From NCBI GenBank assembly GCA_964599235.1, contig CAZRDX010000022.1, positions 19,359-83,358 on the forward strand: a DNA stretch of 64,000 nt, written 5' to 3'. Positions 43,362-51,852 of the stretch are shown here, piece after piece. Source of the DNA: DRPN01 sp964599235. Its GTDB lineage: Bacteria; Bacteroidota; Bacteroidia; Bacteroidales; VadinHA17. The translations under genes were made by a program, and so were the position numbers. The notes under the pieces are model-generated. The model saw only the letters and a list, made by a program, of their open reading frames with translations. It searched no databases and was not told where the DNA came from. Every line of letters begins with the position of its first letter. Within the stretch, counting starts at the first letter, position 1.

Positions 43362-44033
43362 TCAGAAACTCAGCTCGAACGACAGGAGGCTGACGGGATT
43401 CCATCGTCCGAAGAAGATGTTCTTCTTTACGCTCTTTTCGCGGGGTACACCTTCGCTGTCCCATGTAAAATCGGTTCCTTTCTCACGGGTGTATCCCAAG
43501 TCCATATTGGTTTCCAGCGAGAAGGAAAGCACATCGGTCACCCGGAACGTCAATCCTGCCAGGGGCATCACCGCCCCTCCCAGACGGCGTGTCTGCAGCT
43601 TGCGATACTCGCCTGCAGCCACCCCTCCTTTCTCGGAATATTTCACGGCACTGATCATTACGACATCCAAGGCCAGATAGGGGACAACCACCCCATCGCC
43701 AAAGGCATGGCCCCAACCGCCACCCATCTGGATGTCCGAGTACAGATCCAGGTCCATATCATCCGTTATGGAATGGTCATGGTTGCGCTGGAAATAGTCG
43801 AACCGCGCCCGGATGAAATAGTCGCTTCCGATGTCGCGTGTGTAGATAAGCCCGTGAAAGACCACAGGCCAGTAACCATCCTCTTCGCCCACCACCGGGC
43901 GATTCACATAACTGAAGACATTGATACCCATTCTGTTCCTCATGAGCTCCACTTCGCTGTACTGCGCCCGGACATGCACGGCCAGGCTGAAAAGGAAGAA
44001 GAGAAGAAGGATTCGGGAGCGATGATGTTCCAT
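43362..44033 (-). CDS. Predicted outer-membrane beta-barrel protein
   Basis: 223 residues from the ATG at 44033, which has a consensus promoter 28-35 bases upstream; the longer frame continuing upstream is out of place. Signal peptide (ILLLFFLFSLAVHVRAQ), then alternating aromatic/polar strands (SVKKNIFFGRWNPVSLLSFELSF at the end, FYFQR-type segments earlier) suggest an 8-10 strand barrel of unknown function. It shares a transcript with the S9 peptidase, so the two may act together. Confidence 0.7.
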   Translation of the reverse strand: MEHHRSRILLLFFLFSLAVHVRAQYSEVELMRNRMGINVFSYVNRPVVGEEDGYWPVVFHGLIYTRDIGSDYFIRARFDYFQRNHDHSITDDMDLDLYSDIQMGGGWGHAFGDGVVVPYLALDVVMISAVKYSEKGGVAAGEYRKLQTRRLGGAVMPLAGLTFRVTDVLSFSLETNMDLGYTREKGTDFTWDSEGVPREKSVKKNIFFGRWNPVSLLSFELSF

Positions 44034-44060
44034 AATTAAAGCTCGGTCATAATTTAAGAG

Positions 44061-44068
44061 CAAAGGTA
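44061..44068 (-). promoter_or_regulatory. Promoter -7 element of the barrel-S9 peptidase operon
   Basis: TACCTTTG on the minus strand, exact TAnnTTTG, 28 bases before the ATG at 44033. Confidence 0.7.
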
Positions 44069-44089
44069 CGATTTCCCCGGGAAATCCTT

Positions 44090-45337
44090 TCATTTTTTCA
44101 ATCGTACCAGTGGTTGCAGCAGGAGGAGGAAGAGGGCGGTGAGGGCGAGGCTTTCTCCCACGCCGAAGTGATCGGCCAGGTATCCGGCCGCCGGGGCAAT
44201 GAGAGCCGCCATGAGGCTCCGCACCTGGGATTCCGTGCTGAGCACCGTGGCCAGGATATCGGAAGGGAAGAGGGAAGAGATGTAAGCCACTCCCACGGGA
44301 CGCCGCAGGTTCTCCAGCATATACATGGCCGTGAAGGGGATGACCACGCTCCACCGCCAGGGGCCGGGCAGCAGGAAGAAGAGGCCGGCGGCCATGACCA
44401 GCAGCAGGCCGGCCACCAGGGTGCGGTTCAGCGCCCTGGCAAGCTCTCCCAGACGCGCCGTGAAGGTGCCGGAGTATCGTGAAGCAAACGATGAGGCCAG
44501 ATACAGAAAAAAAAAGATCACCCCGATGACCAGGGCAGAGACTTTCTTCTCATCGGCAACGCCGCTGTGCAGGGCGATCACGGCGGCCAGCGCCGCCAGC
44601 TCGGGCTGCAGGTAATCCTTCAGCGCCCGAAAGGTGCCGCTGTACAAGGCCAGGTTGGAAAGAGCACGCCGCTGGTCGGGCCGTCGCAACTCGGAGAGGA
44701 TCTCCCGTACCACCGCCATAAAAGCATCCCCCCACCCCAGCCTATCCACCTGCCGGCGTTCACCGTCCAGCTCACGGGGATAACTGAGCAAAAGAAGAAG
44801 ATCGAGCATATAAGGGACCGTGGAAAAAAGAAAGGCCGAAGCATAATCCCCCCACCCGAACACGATGGCTGCAGCCAGAAGCGAAGAAAGCGCCGAGCCC
44901 ATCTGCGACCACGAGCGCGTATGACCGTAATAGTACACCTTCTGATCCTCCCATCCCTTCAGCCGTAAGTACTCAAAGATCATCGCCTTGTGGGTCCCCG
45001 ACCGGAAAGCATCCCCGGCCGAATAAAAGACCATCGCCACCACAAAAAGAAGATAGGCCGAGGTGAAATAAAAAACAACGAACGAAACTATATAGAAGGA
45101 GAAAGCTGCGATCATCGTACGACGGCGTCCCATCACATCGGCCAGCATGCCGGTGGGGATCTCCAGGATGTTGCGCAACACCTCCCTTATCGTCACCAGC
45201 GTCCCGATCTGCAGGTAGGTGAGCCCCTTCTCAAGAAAGAAAAGATACAGGAAGGGCTCGAAGAACCGCAGGTTCTTCAGGAAACCATACGCACAGAACT
45301 TATAGAACTGCAGATCTTTTCTGAAACCGGCCGTCAT
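44090..45337 (-). CDS. MFS transporter
   Basis: 415 residues from the ATG at 45337; the frame runs further upstream but begins with segments unlike a transporter N-terminus. About 12 transmembrane helices. The loop 2-3 motif is present as GMLADVMGRRRTM, typical of the major facilitator family. Substrate is unknown; the resemblance is to drug or sugar exporters. Its -7 element may be TATCTTTT at 45369-45362, one mismatch. Confidence 0.82.
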   Translation of the reverse strand: MTAGFRKDLQFYKFCAYGFLKNLRFFEPFLYLFFLEKGLTYLQIGTLVTIREVLRNILEIPTGMLADVMGRRRTMIAAFSFYIVSFVVFYFTSAYLLFVVAMVFYSAGDAFRSGTHKAMIFEYLRLKGWEDQKVYYYGHTRSWSQMGSALSSLLAAAIVFGWGDYASAFLFSTVPYMLDLLLLLSYPRELDGERRQVDRLGWGDAFMAVVREILSELRRPDQRRALSNLALYSGTFRALKDYLQPELAALAAVIALHSGVADEKKVSALVIGVIFFFLYLASSFASRYSGTFTARLGELARALNRTLVAGLLLVMAAGLFFLLPGPWRWSVVIPFTAMYMLENLRRPVGVAYISSLFPSDILATVLSTESQVRSLMAALIAPAAGYLADHFGVGESLALTALFLLLLQPLVRLKK

Positions 45338-45427
45338 GGTTCGGGTGTCATGATGGTCAGGAAAAGATAAACAAATCCGGTGAAAAATTGCCCGATTTTT
45401 GTATATATTTACCAAAACTAAATCAAG

Positions 45428-46216
45428 ATGCTTTCGATCCTTTCACCTTCCAAGCGAATGTCGGTAAGCACATCGGTCCCGCCGTTGTTCCTGCTGGCCA
45501 ATGGGGGGGCCATGATGACGGAGCCTTTTTTCGTGAAGGAGGCGTGGCAGATCGCAAAGAAGATGAAGGGATACAGTCCGGTGGAACTGAGCCAGCTTCT
45601 GCGGGTGAATCCGGAGCTGTCGTTCAGCACGGCAGAGCGTTTTGCCTCTTTCCGTCGCGATCCGCTGGATTTTGCGGTACGCCCGGCCATCCTGGCCTAC
45701 CAGGGCGATGTCTACCGCGGGCTCGAGGCCGAGAGCTTCGACCAGGAGGATCATCTCTTCGCCCAGGACCATCTGGCCATTCTGTCGGCCCTCTACGGCC
45801 TGCTCCGCCCCCTCGACAAAGTGCAGGCCTACCGTCTGGAGATGGGCATCCCCCTGCAGGTGAACGGCAAAAAAAGCCTGTATAATTTCTGGAAAGATAA
45901 GATCACCCGCCGTCTGAAAGAGATCCTAGCCCACCATAAGATACCGCTCCTGGTCAACCTCGCTTCCCAGGAATATGCCTCGGCAGTCGACACGGAGAAG
46001 CTGGGTGTCCGGGTGATCACCCCTGTTTTCAAGGAATACCGCAACGGTCTTTTTCGCATCATTTCCACCTATGCCAAGGTGGCCCGGGGGAGGATGGCCC
46101 GTTTCATCATCGAACGGCGTATCGACGATCCCGAGGAGCTGAAGCTGTTCGACCTGGAGGGATATGCTTACGACGCCAACCTCTCGTCAGGTGACACATG
46201 GGTTTTCACGCGATAA
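45428..46216 (+). CDS. yaaA: Peroxide stress protein YaaA
   Basis: DUF328 family protein that limits damage by intracellular iron during H2O2 stress in E. coli. 262 residues, the normal size. Signature: MLSILSPSKRM at the start, ILAYQGDVYRGLEA in the middle, HLAILSALYGLLRPLDKVQAYRLEM, and NLASQEYASAVD near the C-terminus. Followed 12 bases later by a methyltransferase gene. It is a second oxidative-stress gene in this window, but 10 kb from prx and on its own transcript. Confidence 0.93.
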   Translation: MLSILSPSKRMSVSTSVPPLFLLANGGAMMTEPFFVKEAWQIAKKMKGYSPVELSQLLRVNPELSFSTAERFASFRRDPLDFAVRPAILAYQGDVYRGLEAESFDQEDHLFAQDHLAILSALYGLLRPLDKVQAYRLEMGIPLQVNGKKSLYNFWKDKITRRLKEILAHHKIPLLVNLASQEYASAVDTEKLGVRVITPVFKEYRNGLFRIISTYAKVARGRMARFIIERRIDDPEELKLFDLEGYAYDANLSSGDTWVFTR

Positions 46217-46228
46217 CATCCGGATGAG

Positions 46229-46735
46229 ATGAGCCGTCTGCTGATCTGGATCCTTCTTCTTTTCGGAGGCGGAGCGTTGAGTATATGGCTGGATCATAGG
46301 TGGTTCCCCGGTCTATGGCATTCCTGGTCCTTTCATCTGCTGACGGCTGTGGCGGGCGGCGTACTGTTGCATCTGGTCGTTCTCATCAGCCGCAATACCG
46401 GCAGGTATCTGGCCCGTCACGGACGGGAAGGAACAGTGAAACGTCTGGATACCAACCGTCTGGTCACCACCGGTCCTTACGGCTGCATGCGCCATCCCAT
46501 GCACCTGGGGCTGATGCTTTTCCCGTGGGCGTTCGCCCTGCTGGCAGGCTCCCCCACCTTTCTCCTGTTCACCGCCCCCGCCGAGACACTCCTGATCCTG
46601 CTGCTCATCCGATTCGTGGAAGAACCCCAGGCCCGGAAAAAGTTCGGCAAAGCCTACGACGACTACATGAAAAAGGTCCCCCCTTTCTCTTTCCGGAAAA
46701 AATGCCTGCAACAGCTCCTCCGAAACCCGTCCTGA
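46229..46735 (+). CDS. Isoprenylcysteine-carboxylmethyltransferase-family membrane methyltransferase
   Basis: 168 residues with about four to five transmembrane helices (starting RLLIWILLLFGGGALSIWL) and the C-terminal family motif VTTGPYGCMRHPMHLG followed by RFVEEPQARKKFGKAYDDYM, which binds S-adenosylmethionine in ICMT/PEMT-type enzymes. Substrate is unknown; bacterial members act on lipids or small thiols. Starts 12 bases after yaaA and is likely co-transcribed. Confidence 0.82.
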   Translation: MSRLLIWILLLFGGGALSIWLDHRWFPGLWHSWSFHLLTAVAGGVLLHLVVLISRNTGRYLARHGREGTVKRLDTNRLVTTGPYGCMRHPMHLGLMLFPWAFALLAGSPTFLLFTAPAETLLILLLIRFVEEPQARKKFGKAYDDYMKKVPPFSFRKKCLQQLLRNPS

Positions 46736-46747
46736 ACGCCGGGAGGC

Positions 46748-46933
46748 TCATCCCGGCTGCAGATCCCCGGCACCGGGCAGCCGTCCCGCCAGCCTCCCCG
46801 GCTCATGGATCAGGACGGGGATATGCTGGGGACAGATGTGGTAACGCTCCCCTTTGTATTTGATCTCAAGCAGCGGCACCTGATCTTCATTGCCTCCGCA
46901 TACAAGACATTTCGGTTCTTTCTGATCTCCCAT
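46748..46933 (-). CDS. Small conserved cysteine-containing protein
   Basis: 61 residues: EPKCLVCGGNEDQVPLLEIK then YKGERYHICPQHIPVLIHEP and GRLAGRLPGA. A CxxC plus a Cys-Pro-x-His suggest a small zinc-binding fold. Similar short proteins with CLVC and ICPQHLP motifs are found in other Bacteroidota, but no function is known to me. Lies 8 bases upstream of the nitroreductase stop on the same strand, so it is probably expressed with it. Confidence 0.75.
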   Translation of the reverse strand: MGDQKEPKCLVCGGNEDQVPLLEIKYKGERYHICPQHIPVLIHEPGRLAGRLPGAGDLQPG

Positions 46934-46941
46934 CTTCTTCC

Positions 46942-47721
46942 TTATGGTTGTGGTTCAGTTTTCTCTTCATCTTTCCGGAAACCCTGACGTTCGATCACCT
47001 CGAGGTAGGCTTTCGAAAAATACACATTGTCCTTCAGGGTATACCGGTTGTCGGTGAAGATCTGGGCGAGGGTCTCCTTACCGTTGATCTCCAGCAGTTT
47101 TTTTGTCTCTTCGAGTGCTTCCTTTTCGGCATAGATCCTGTCGATGGCCTCCCTGTCGTAGTCATGATAGGTTTCCTGGTGGAGCACTCCTTCGAGGGGA
47201 AGACGGTCGGTGAGGGGGGGATCCTCGGCAGGGTAACCTGCCACGAGGGTGGTCACCGGCACCACCAGTTCGGGCAGACGGAGGATCTCCACGATGCGGC
47301 CGGCCATGTAGGTGGTGGTACCCAGATAACAGATGCCGAGCCCGTGCGCCTCGGCCGCCAGCGCCACGTTCTGCGCTGCCAGCAGGGCATCGATGGCCGC
47401 CGTGAAAAAGGAGAGGAAATTACGGTAGCCGGGGTTCGCCTTCCGCCACTCACACCACTTCGTGAACCTGTTGAAATCGGCACAGAAAGTGAGCACCACC
47501 GGCGCCTGCAAAACCATGTCCTGACGGAAATGCGCCTCCCACAACTGCCTCTTCAAGGCCTCCTCCTTCGTCACAATGATGCTGTACACCTGCATATTGC
47601 CCGTGGTCGAGGCACGCGTACCCGCACGCAAGATCTCCTCCAGAACATCCTCAGCAATAGGATCGGGACGATACGCCCGGATCGAACGGTGAGAAAAGAT
47701 CGTATCCAACATGACTGTCAT
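46942..47721 (-). CDS. Nitroreductase-family NAD(P)H oxidoreductase
   Basis: FMN-dependent enzyme reducing nitro or quinone substrates. 259 residues. Family features: LDTIFSHRSIRAYRPDPIAED, an AGTRASTTGNMQVYSIIV flavin-binding segment, and AAEAHGLGICYLGTTT. A long C-terminal extension with EALEETKKLLEINGKETLAQI resembles the NfsA/FRP-type subgroup. ATG at 47721 is kept; an ATG at 47712 is also possible, since the promoter start site would lie near 47728. Operon with the small cysteine protein. Confidence 0.88.
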   Translation of the reverse strand: MTVMLDTIFSHRSIRAYRPDPIAEDVLEEILRAGTRASTTGNMQVYSIIVTKEEALKRQLWEAHFRQDMVLQAPVVLTFCADFNRFTKWCEWRKANPGYRNFLSFFTAAIDALLAAQNVALAAEAHGLGICYLGTTTYMAGRIVEILRLPELVVPVTTLVAGYPAEDPPLTDRLPLEGVLHQETYHDYDREAIDRIYAEKEALEETKKLLEINGKETLAQIFTDNRYTLKDNVYFSKAYLEVIERQGFRKDEEKTEPQP

Positions 47722-47734
47722 TTTTATGAGAACG

Positions 47735-47742
47735 CAAAGCTA
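47735..47742 (-). promoter_or_regulatory. Nitroreductase promoter -7 element
   Basis: TAGCTTTG on the minus strand, exact TAnnTTTG, 14-23 bases before the possible ATGs. Confidence 0.65.
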
Positions 47743-47956
47743 ATCAACTTCACCACATCCTCACCTGACCCCCGTCATGATTTTCACCTGATTTCCCTTC
47801 CCTTAATCACCAGAAAAATGTCCTTCACAAAAAAATCAAATATCTGTTAAAAAGTTATCCCCCTAAAGTGATGTTCATATCAAAGAAATCCGTAAATTTA
47901 TTATCCCTTTTTGCAGGCACTGAGATTTGATTTTTTCACTTAAAAAACATCTGATT

Positions 47957-50900
47957 ATGAAGAAAGTTCTACTTTTCCTTTTTGCTTTTTCCGTGATTCC
48001 TTGGATTGCAATGGCACAACCCAACAACTGGACACCTGATGGCGGGGCGATCACAACGGTCAAGAACACCAGCAATGTCTATAGTGGAACTGCCAGTTGT
48101 GAGGTCACCTGGACTTCTACCAGTAATCAATATTTGACGAGCGATAGCATAGACGTCACCGAAGGTTCTGCCATCAGTGCATCGTTCTGGGTCTATGACA
48201 ATGACCCCGCAGGACGGGCCAGGCTGTGTATCATCTACAATGCCGGCACCAACTACTATGGTGCTTTCAGCAACGACGGTGACCTATGGGAGTCGATCAC
48301 GTACAACGGTACGGTCCCTGCCGGAGCCACCAAGGCCGTGCTACAGATCAGGTTCTATGATGTTTCCACTGATTGGGACGGAGATGCCACCGTCCTGGTG
48401 GATAATGCATCCCTGACCCTGGACGGAGGGTCCAATCTCGTGCTCAACGCGGATTTTGAAGAGTGGACGGACCTTAATCCTCCCAAGTGGGCTGACGGTT
48501 ATCCTTTTGCCGTGGGGCGTGATGTGAATGCCGTGGTCTATGTACATACGGACGAGCCCGGCACGGCCTATGCCATTGCCGTGGCAGCTGGGTCCGACGC
48601 TCCCACCGCCGAACAGGTGAAGGCCGGCGCAGATTACGGCAGCGTGACCGTCGTCTCTTCCGGCCAGGTGCTCATCCCCAGCGAGAAACAGGCTTACAGC
48701 ATCAATCTCCAGGGGCTCAGCACCGAGACCTCCTATGATATCTGGGTGGTCGCCGAAGACGACGAGGCCACACCCAACCTCCAGACCGCCCCGGTCAAGT
48801 TGCCCGTCACCACCATCGCCACCCGCGAGCTGAACATGACCAGCCCCAAACCGAAGGATACAGCCTACATTGGAGACACCATCCGTTTTGAATGGACCGC
48901 CAAGAACGTGGATTCCCTCTATCTGGGAGCAGGCATGGGAGGCCATTTCTTCATCATCACCGACGACGACGACCGTCCCATCGTGGTCGACGCCACCGCG
49001 GGCAGCTACGACCTGCCCATCCCCTATGAGGCCAACGAAGGCTTCTACGACGTGTTGCTGTTCGATGCCGCCGACACCTCGTTCACCTCGAACGTGGCCG
49101 ATTCGGTCCTGCTGATCGACCCCCGCAAGGTCGAGCTGCTCGAACCACAGCCCAAAGACACCGCCTACGTCGGCGACACGGTCCGCCTGGTCTGGAATGC
49201 AGAGTTCGTCGACTCGGTCTTCTTCGGCGGACATGACTATACCTCCGACGAGGATTTCATCATAGAAGATGACGAGGGCAACCCGATCATCTTCGACGCT
49301 GCTCAGGGCCAGGCCCTGCTGCCCATCCCGCTGGACGCCGCCACCGACTCGGTGATGCTGGTCATCTACGATGCAGCCGACCCGCTGAGCATCAGCGATA
49401 CCGTCGACCCCCTCTACATCATGGACACCATCCCACCACAGATCGACATGACCGTCCCCGCCAACGACGCTCAGGACATACCTTATGAATTCACCGCCGC
49501 CCTTTATTTCACCGAGACGGTGAATATCCTCACCGGCAAGATCTATCTGCATGCAGAGGACGGAACAGTACTGAAAGAATACGATCTGACGGGCAGCGAC
49601 ATCAGTCATGACGACGAAATGATCTCCTTCCCGCTGGATATCACCCTCGAACCGGGCAAGACCTACTACTTCACCATGGATGCCGATGCCGTGGAAGACT
49701 TCAAGCACAACAAGTTCGAAGGTATCACCGGCAACGACCAGTGGCGTTTCACCGCGGCCATGTATCAGCCTTACTTCTCCGAATACGTGGAAGGCGGCAG
49801 CAGCAACAAAGCCCTGGAGATCTACAACCCCACCGATCATGCCATCGACCTGTCCCGGTACGCCATTTTGAGCTCCTACAACGGCAAGGGCTGGCAATAC
49901 CCACCCTATCTGCTGAGCGGCACGCTGCAGCCCGGGGATGTCTACACGATCGTCAATCCCGATTTCGACTTCTCGCTGCTGGCCGATTCGGCCGCGGTGG
50001 TGGACACCCTTATCGGGCCGTATCTTACCTGGTTCAACGGCGACGATGCCCGTGCCATCGTCCAGCTCCTCGGAGGATCGTGGGATGACAACCCCAACTT
50101 CACCATCATCGACATCATCGGCGATCCGGACAATGATCCCGGCAACGGCTGGCCCGTGGCCGGCATCAGCGAAGCTACCAAAGACCACACCCTCATCCGC
50201 AAAAGAACGGTGGTGAGAGGCAATGTCGTGGCCGGCTGGGAAGCTTCGGCCGGCACCGACGCACAGACCTCCGAGTGGATGGTCATGGACAAGGATTTCG
50301 TCGGCAACCTGGGTTATCCCACACCTGATGCCAGCGACAACACCACCATCACCGAGGTGGTACTGTACGACACCACGGGTGTGCGGGTGAGCACCACCAC
50401 CTCCATCGACTCGGCCAACGCCACAGTAAGCGTCGAGGTGCTTTACAGCGCCGGGCATATGGTCGACTCGCTCGTGCCGGTGATCACAGTAGCCGACAAC
50501 GGCATGGCAGAGATCTCGGGTGACACGGTCGACTTCACCAATCCGGTGACCTTCACCGTCACTGCCGAGGATGGTCTCACCACCCGCACCTGGACGATCA
50601 CGGTGACGGTGGCAGCCGCACCCTCCGGTGAGGCTGAGATCACCAGCCTGTCCATCGAGGGACAGAGCGGCGAGACCGTCATCGACGCCACCGCCCATAC
50701 CGTGACCGTCCCCATGCCGTACGGTACCGACATGACGGCCCTGACCCCCGTGTTCGAGGTGTCGGTAGGTGCCACCGCCGACCCGCCTTCGGGCACCGTC
50801 CTCGATCTCTCTGACACCCTCGACATCACCGTCACCGCCGAAGACGGAACATCCGTGGTATGGAAGCTCATCGCCACCGCCCCCGTCCCCGCCGAGGTGG

Positions 50901-51748
50901 GCATCTACGATGTCCAGTTCACCACCGACGCTTCGGGCGACTCGCCTTACATCGACCAGCTGGTGCGGGTAAGCGGCATCGTCACGGCAGTGAACATCTA
51001 CAAGAACGACTTCAAAGGATATTTCCTCCAGGACAGCGCCGCCGCGTGGAACGGCATCTATGTCTTCGACCCCGGCCGCGACAGCGTCAAGGTGGGCGAC
51101 AGCCTCACCGTCGTCGGGACCGTCACCGAATATTACAGCCTTACCGAGGTGAAGAACATCCTCGACCTGCAGATCCACAGCCACGAGAACGCATTGCCCG
51201 GGCCCGTGGAGATCACGACAGGTCAGGCTTCCGATGAAAAATGGGAAAGCGTCTTCGTCGTCATCCACAACGCTTCCTGCATCGACAACAACCTCGGCTA
51301 CGGTGAGGTGTCGTTCGACGACGGCACCGGCGAGATCCGGGTGGATGATTTCCTCTATCCCTATGATGCCGCAAACGACTTCGTGGTGGGGAACGTCTAC
51401 CATGTGCAGGGGATCATTTACTTCTCCTACGGCAACTACAAGCTGCTGCCGCGCAGCGCCGAGGACATCTCCGATGTCACCGGCATCGGCGACATGCAGA
51501 CGACGGGAAGGATCTCGGTCTATCCCAACCCCTCCGACGGCCGTTTCTACGTCACCATCGATCAGCCGTTCAGCCGGACGGTACGGATCACCCTGTTCAA
51601 CACCCTGGGCAAGGTGATGACCACCCGTGAGGTGCCGGCAGGAGGACAGGTGTCCGAAGCCTTCGACGTCAACGTTCCTGCCGGGTTCTACTTCCTCCGT
51701 GTCGAGGACGGCGACAACACCGTCGTCAGACGGATCATCATCCGCTGA
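47957..51748 (+). CDS. Large multi-domain secreted protein with lamin-tail-like domain and T9SS sorting domain
   Basis: 1263 residues from the ATG at 47957; the frame 30 bases upstream lacks support. Order: signal peptide (VLLFLFAFSVIPWIAMAQ); an N-terminal beta-sandwich (about 22-165) like a carbohydrate-binding module; two similar units with DTAYIGDTIRFEWTAKNVDS and DTAYVGDTVRLVWNAEFVDS (about 295-490); an SbsA Ig-like unit (TVPANDAQDIPYEF); a lamin-tail-like domain (FSEYVEGGSSNKALEIYNPT); two further Ig-like repeats; an OB-like domain (LVRVSGIVTAVN); and a type A sorting domain (VYPNPSDGRFYVTI, ending VVRRIIIR). The architecture resembles extracellular nuclease-linked proteins but no nuclease domain is present. 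Strong terminator follows. Confidence 0.85.
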   Translation: MKKVLLFLFAFSVIPWIAMAQPNNWTPDGGAITTVKNTSNVYSGTASCEVTWTSTSNQYLTSDSIDVTEGSAISASFWVYDNDPAGRARLCIIYNAGTNYYGAFSNDGDLWESITYNGTVPAGATKAVLQIRFYDVSTDWDGDATVLVDNASLTLDGGSNLVLNADFEEWTDLNPPKWADGYPFAVGRDVNAVVYVHTDEPGTAYAIAVAAGSDAPTAEQVKAGADYGSVTVVSSGQVLIPSEKQAYSINLQGLSTETSYDIWVVAEDDEATPNLQTAPVKLPVTTIATRELNMTSPKPKDTAYIGDTIRFEWTAKNVDSLYLGAGMGGHFFIITDDDDRPIVVDATAGSYDLPIPYEANEGFYDVLLFDAADTSFTSNVADSVLLIDPRKVELLEPQPKDTAYVGDTVRLVWNAEFVDSVFFGGHDYTSDEDFIIEDDEGNPIIFDAAQGQALLPIPLDAATDSVMLVIYDAADPLSISDTVDPLYIMDTIPPQIDMTVPANDAQDIPYEFTAALYFTETVNILTGKIYLHAEDGTVLKEYDLTGSDISHDDEMISFPLDITLEPGKTYYFTMDADAVEDFKHNKFEGITGNDQWRFTAAMYQPYFSEYVEGGSSNKALEIYNPTDHAIDLSRYAILSSYNGKGWQYPPYLLSGTLQPGDVYTIVNPDFDFSLLADSAAVVDTLIGPYLTWFNGDDARAIVQLLGGSWDDNPNFTIIDIIGDPDNDPGNGWPVAGISEATKDHTLIRKRTVVRGNVVAGWEASAGTDAQTSEWMVMDKDFVGNLGYPTPDASDNTTITEVVLYDTTGVRVSTTTSIDSANATVSVEVLYSAGHMVDSLVPVITVADNGMAEISGDTVDFTNPVTFTVTAEDGLTTRTWTITVTVAAAPSGEAEITSLSIEGQSGETVIDATAHTVTVPMPYGTDMTALTPVFEVSVGATADPPSGTVLDLSDTLDITVTAEDGTSVVWKLIATAPVPAEVGIYDVQFTTDASGDSPYIDQLVRVSGIVTAVNIYKNDFKGYFLQDSAAAWNGIYVFDPGRDSVKVGDSLTVVGTVTEYYSLTEVKNILDLQIHSHENALPGPVEITTGQASDEKWESVFVVIHNASCIDNNLGYGEVSFDDGTGEIRVDDFLYPYDAANDFVVGNVYHVQGIIYFSYGNYKLLPRSAEDISDVTGIGDMQTTGRISVYPNPSDGRFYVTIDQPFSRTVRITLFNTLGKVMTTREVPAGGQVSEAFDVNVPAGFYFLRVEDGDNTVVRRIIIR

Positions 51749-51765
51749 AACACACCAGAATGCTG

Positions 51766-51796
51766 AAAAAAGGCCGGTAAAAACCGGCCTTTTTTT
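51766..51796 (+). terminator. Intrinsic terminator after the large T9SS cargo gene
   Basis: Stem AGGCCGGT/ACCGGCCT extended by A:T pairs, AAAA loop, T-run. Confidence 0.92.
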
Positions 51797-51852
51797 ATTA
51801 CCTTGCAGCCATCCCGGCAGGGAGGATAATCATACCATTCAATTAACGAACC

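Noticed and set aside
48341..51403. 1020-residue open frame on the minus strand
   Set aside because: It is fully antisense to the T9SS cargo gene, has no signal peptide or domain, and its composition (Gly/Asp/His/Val-rich) is that of the reverse frame of a high-GC gene.
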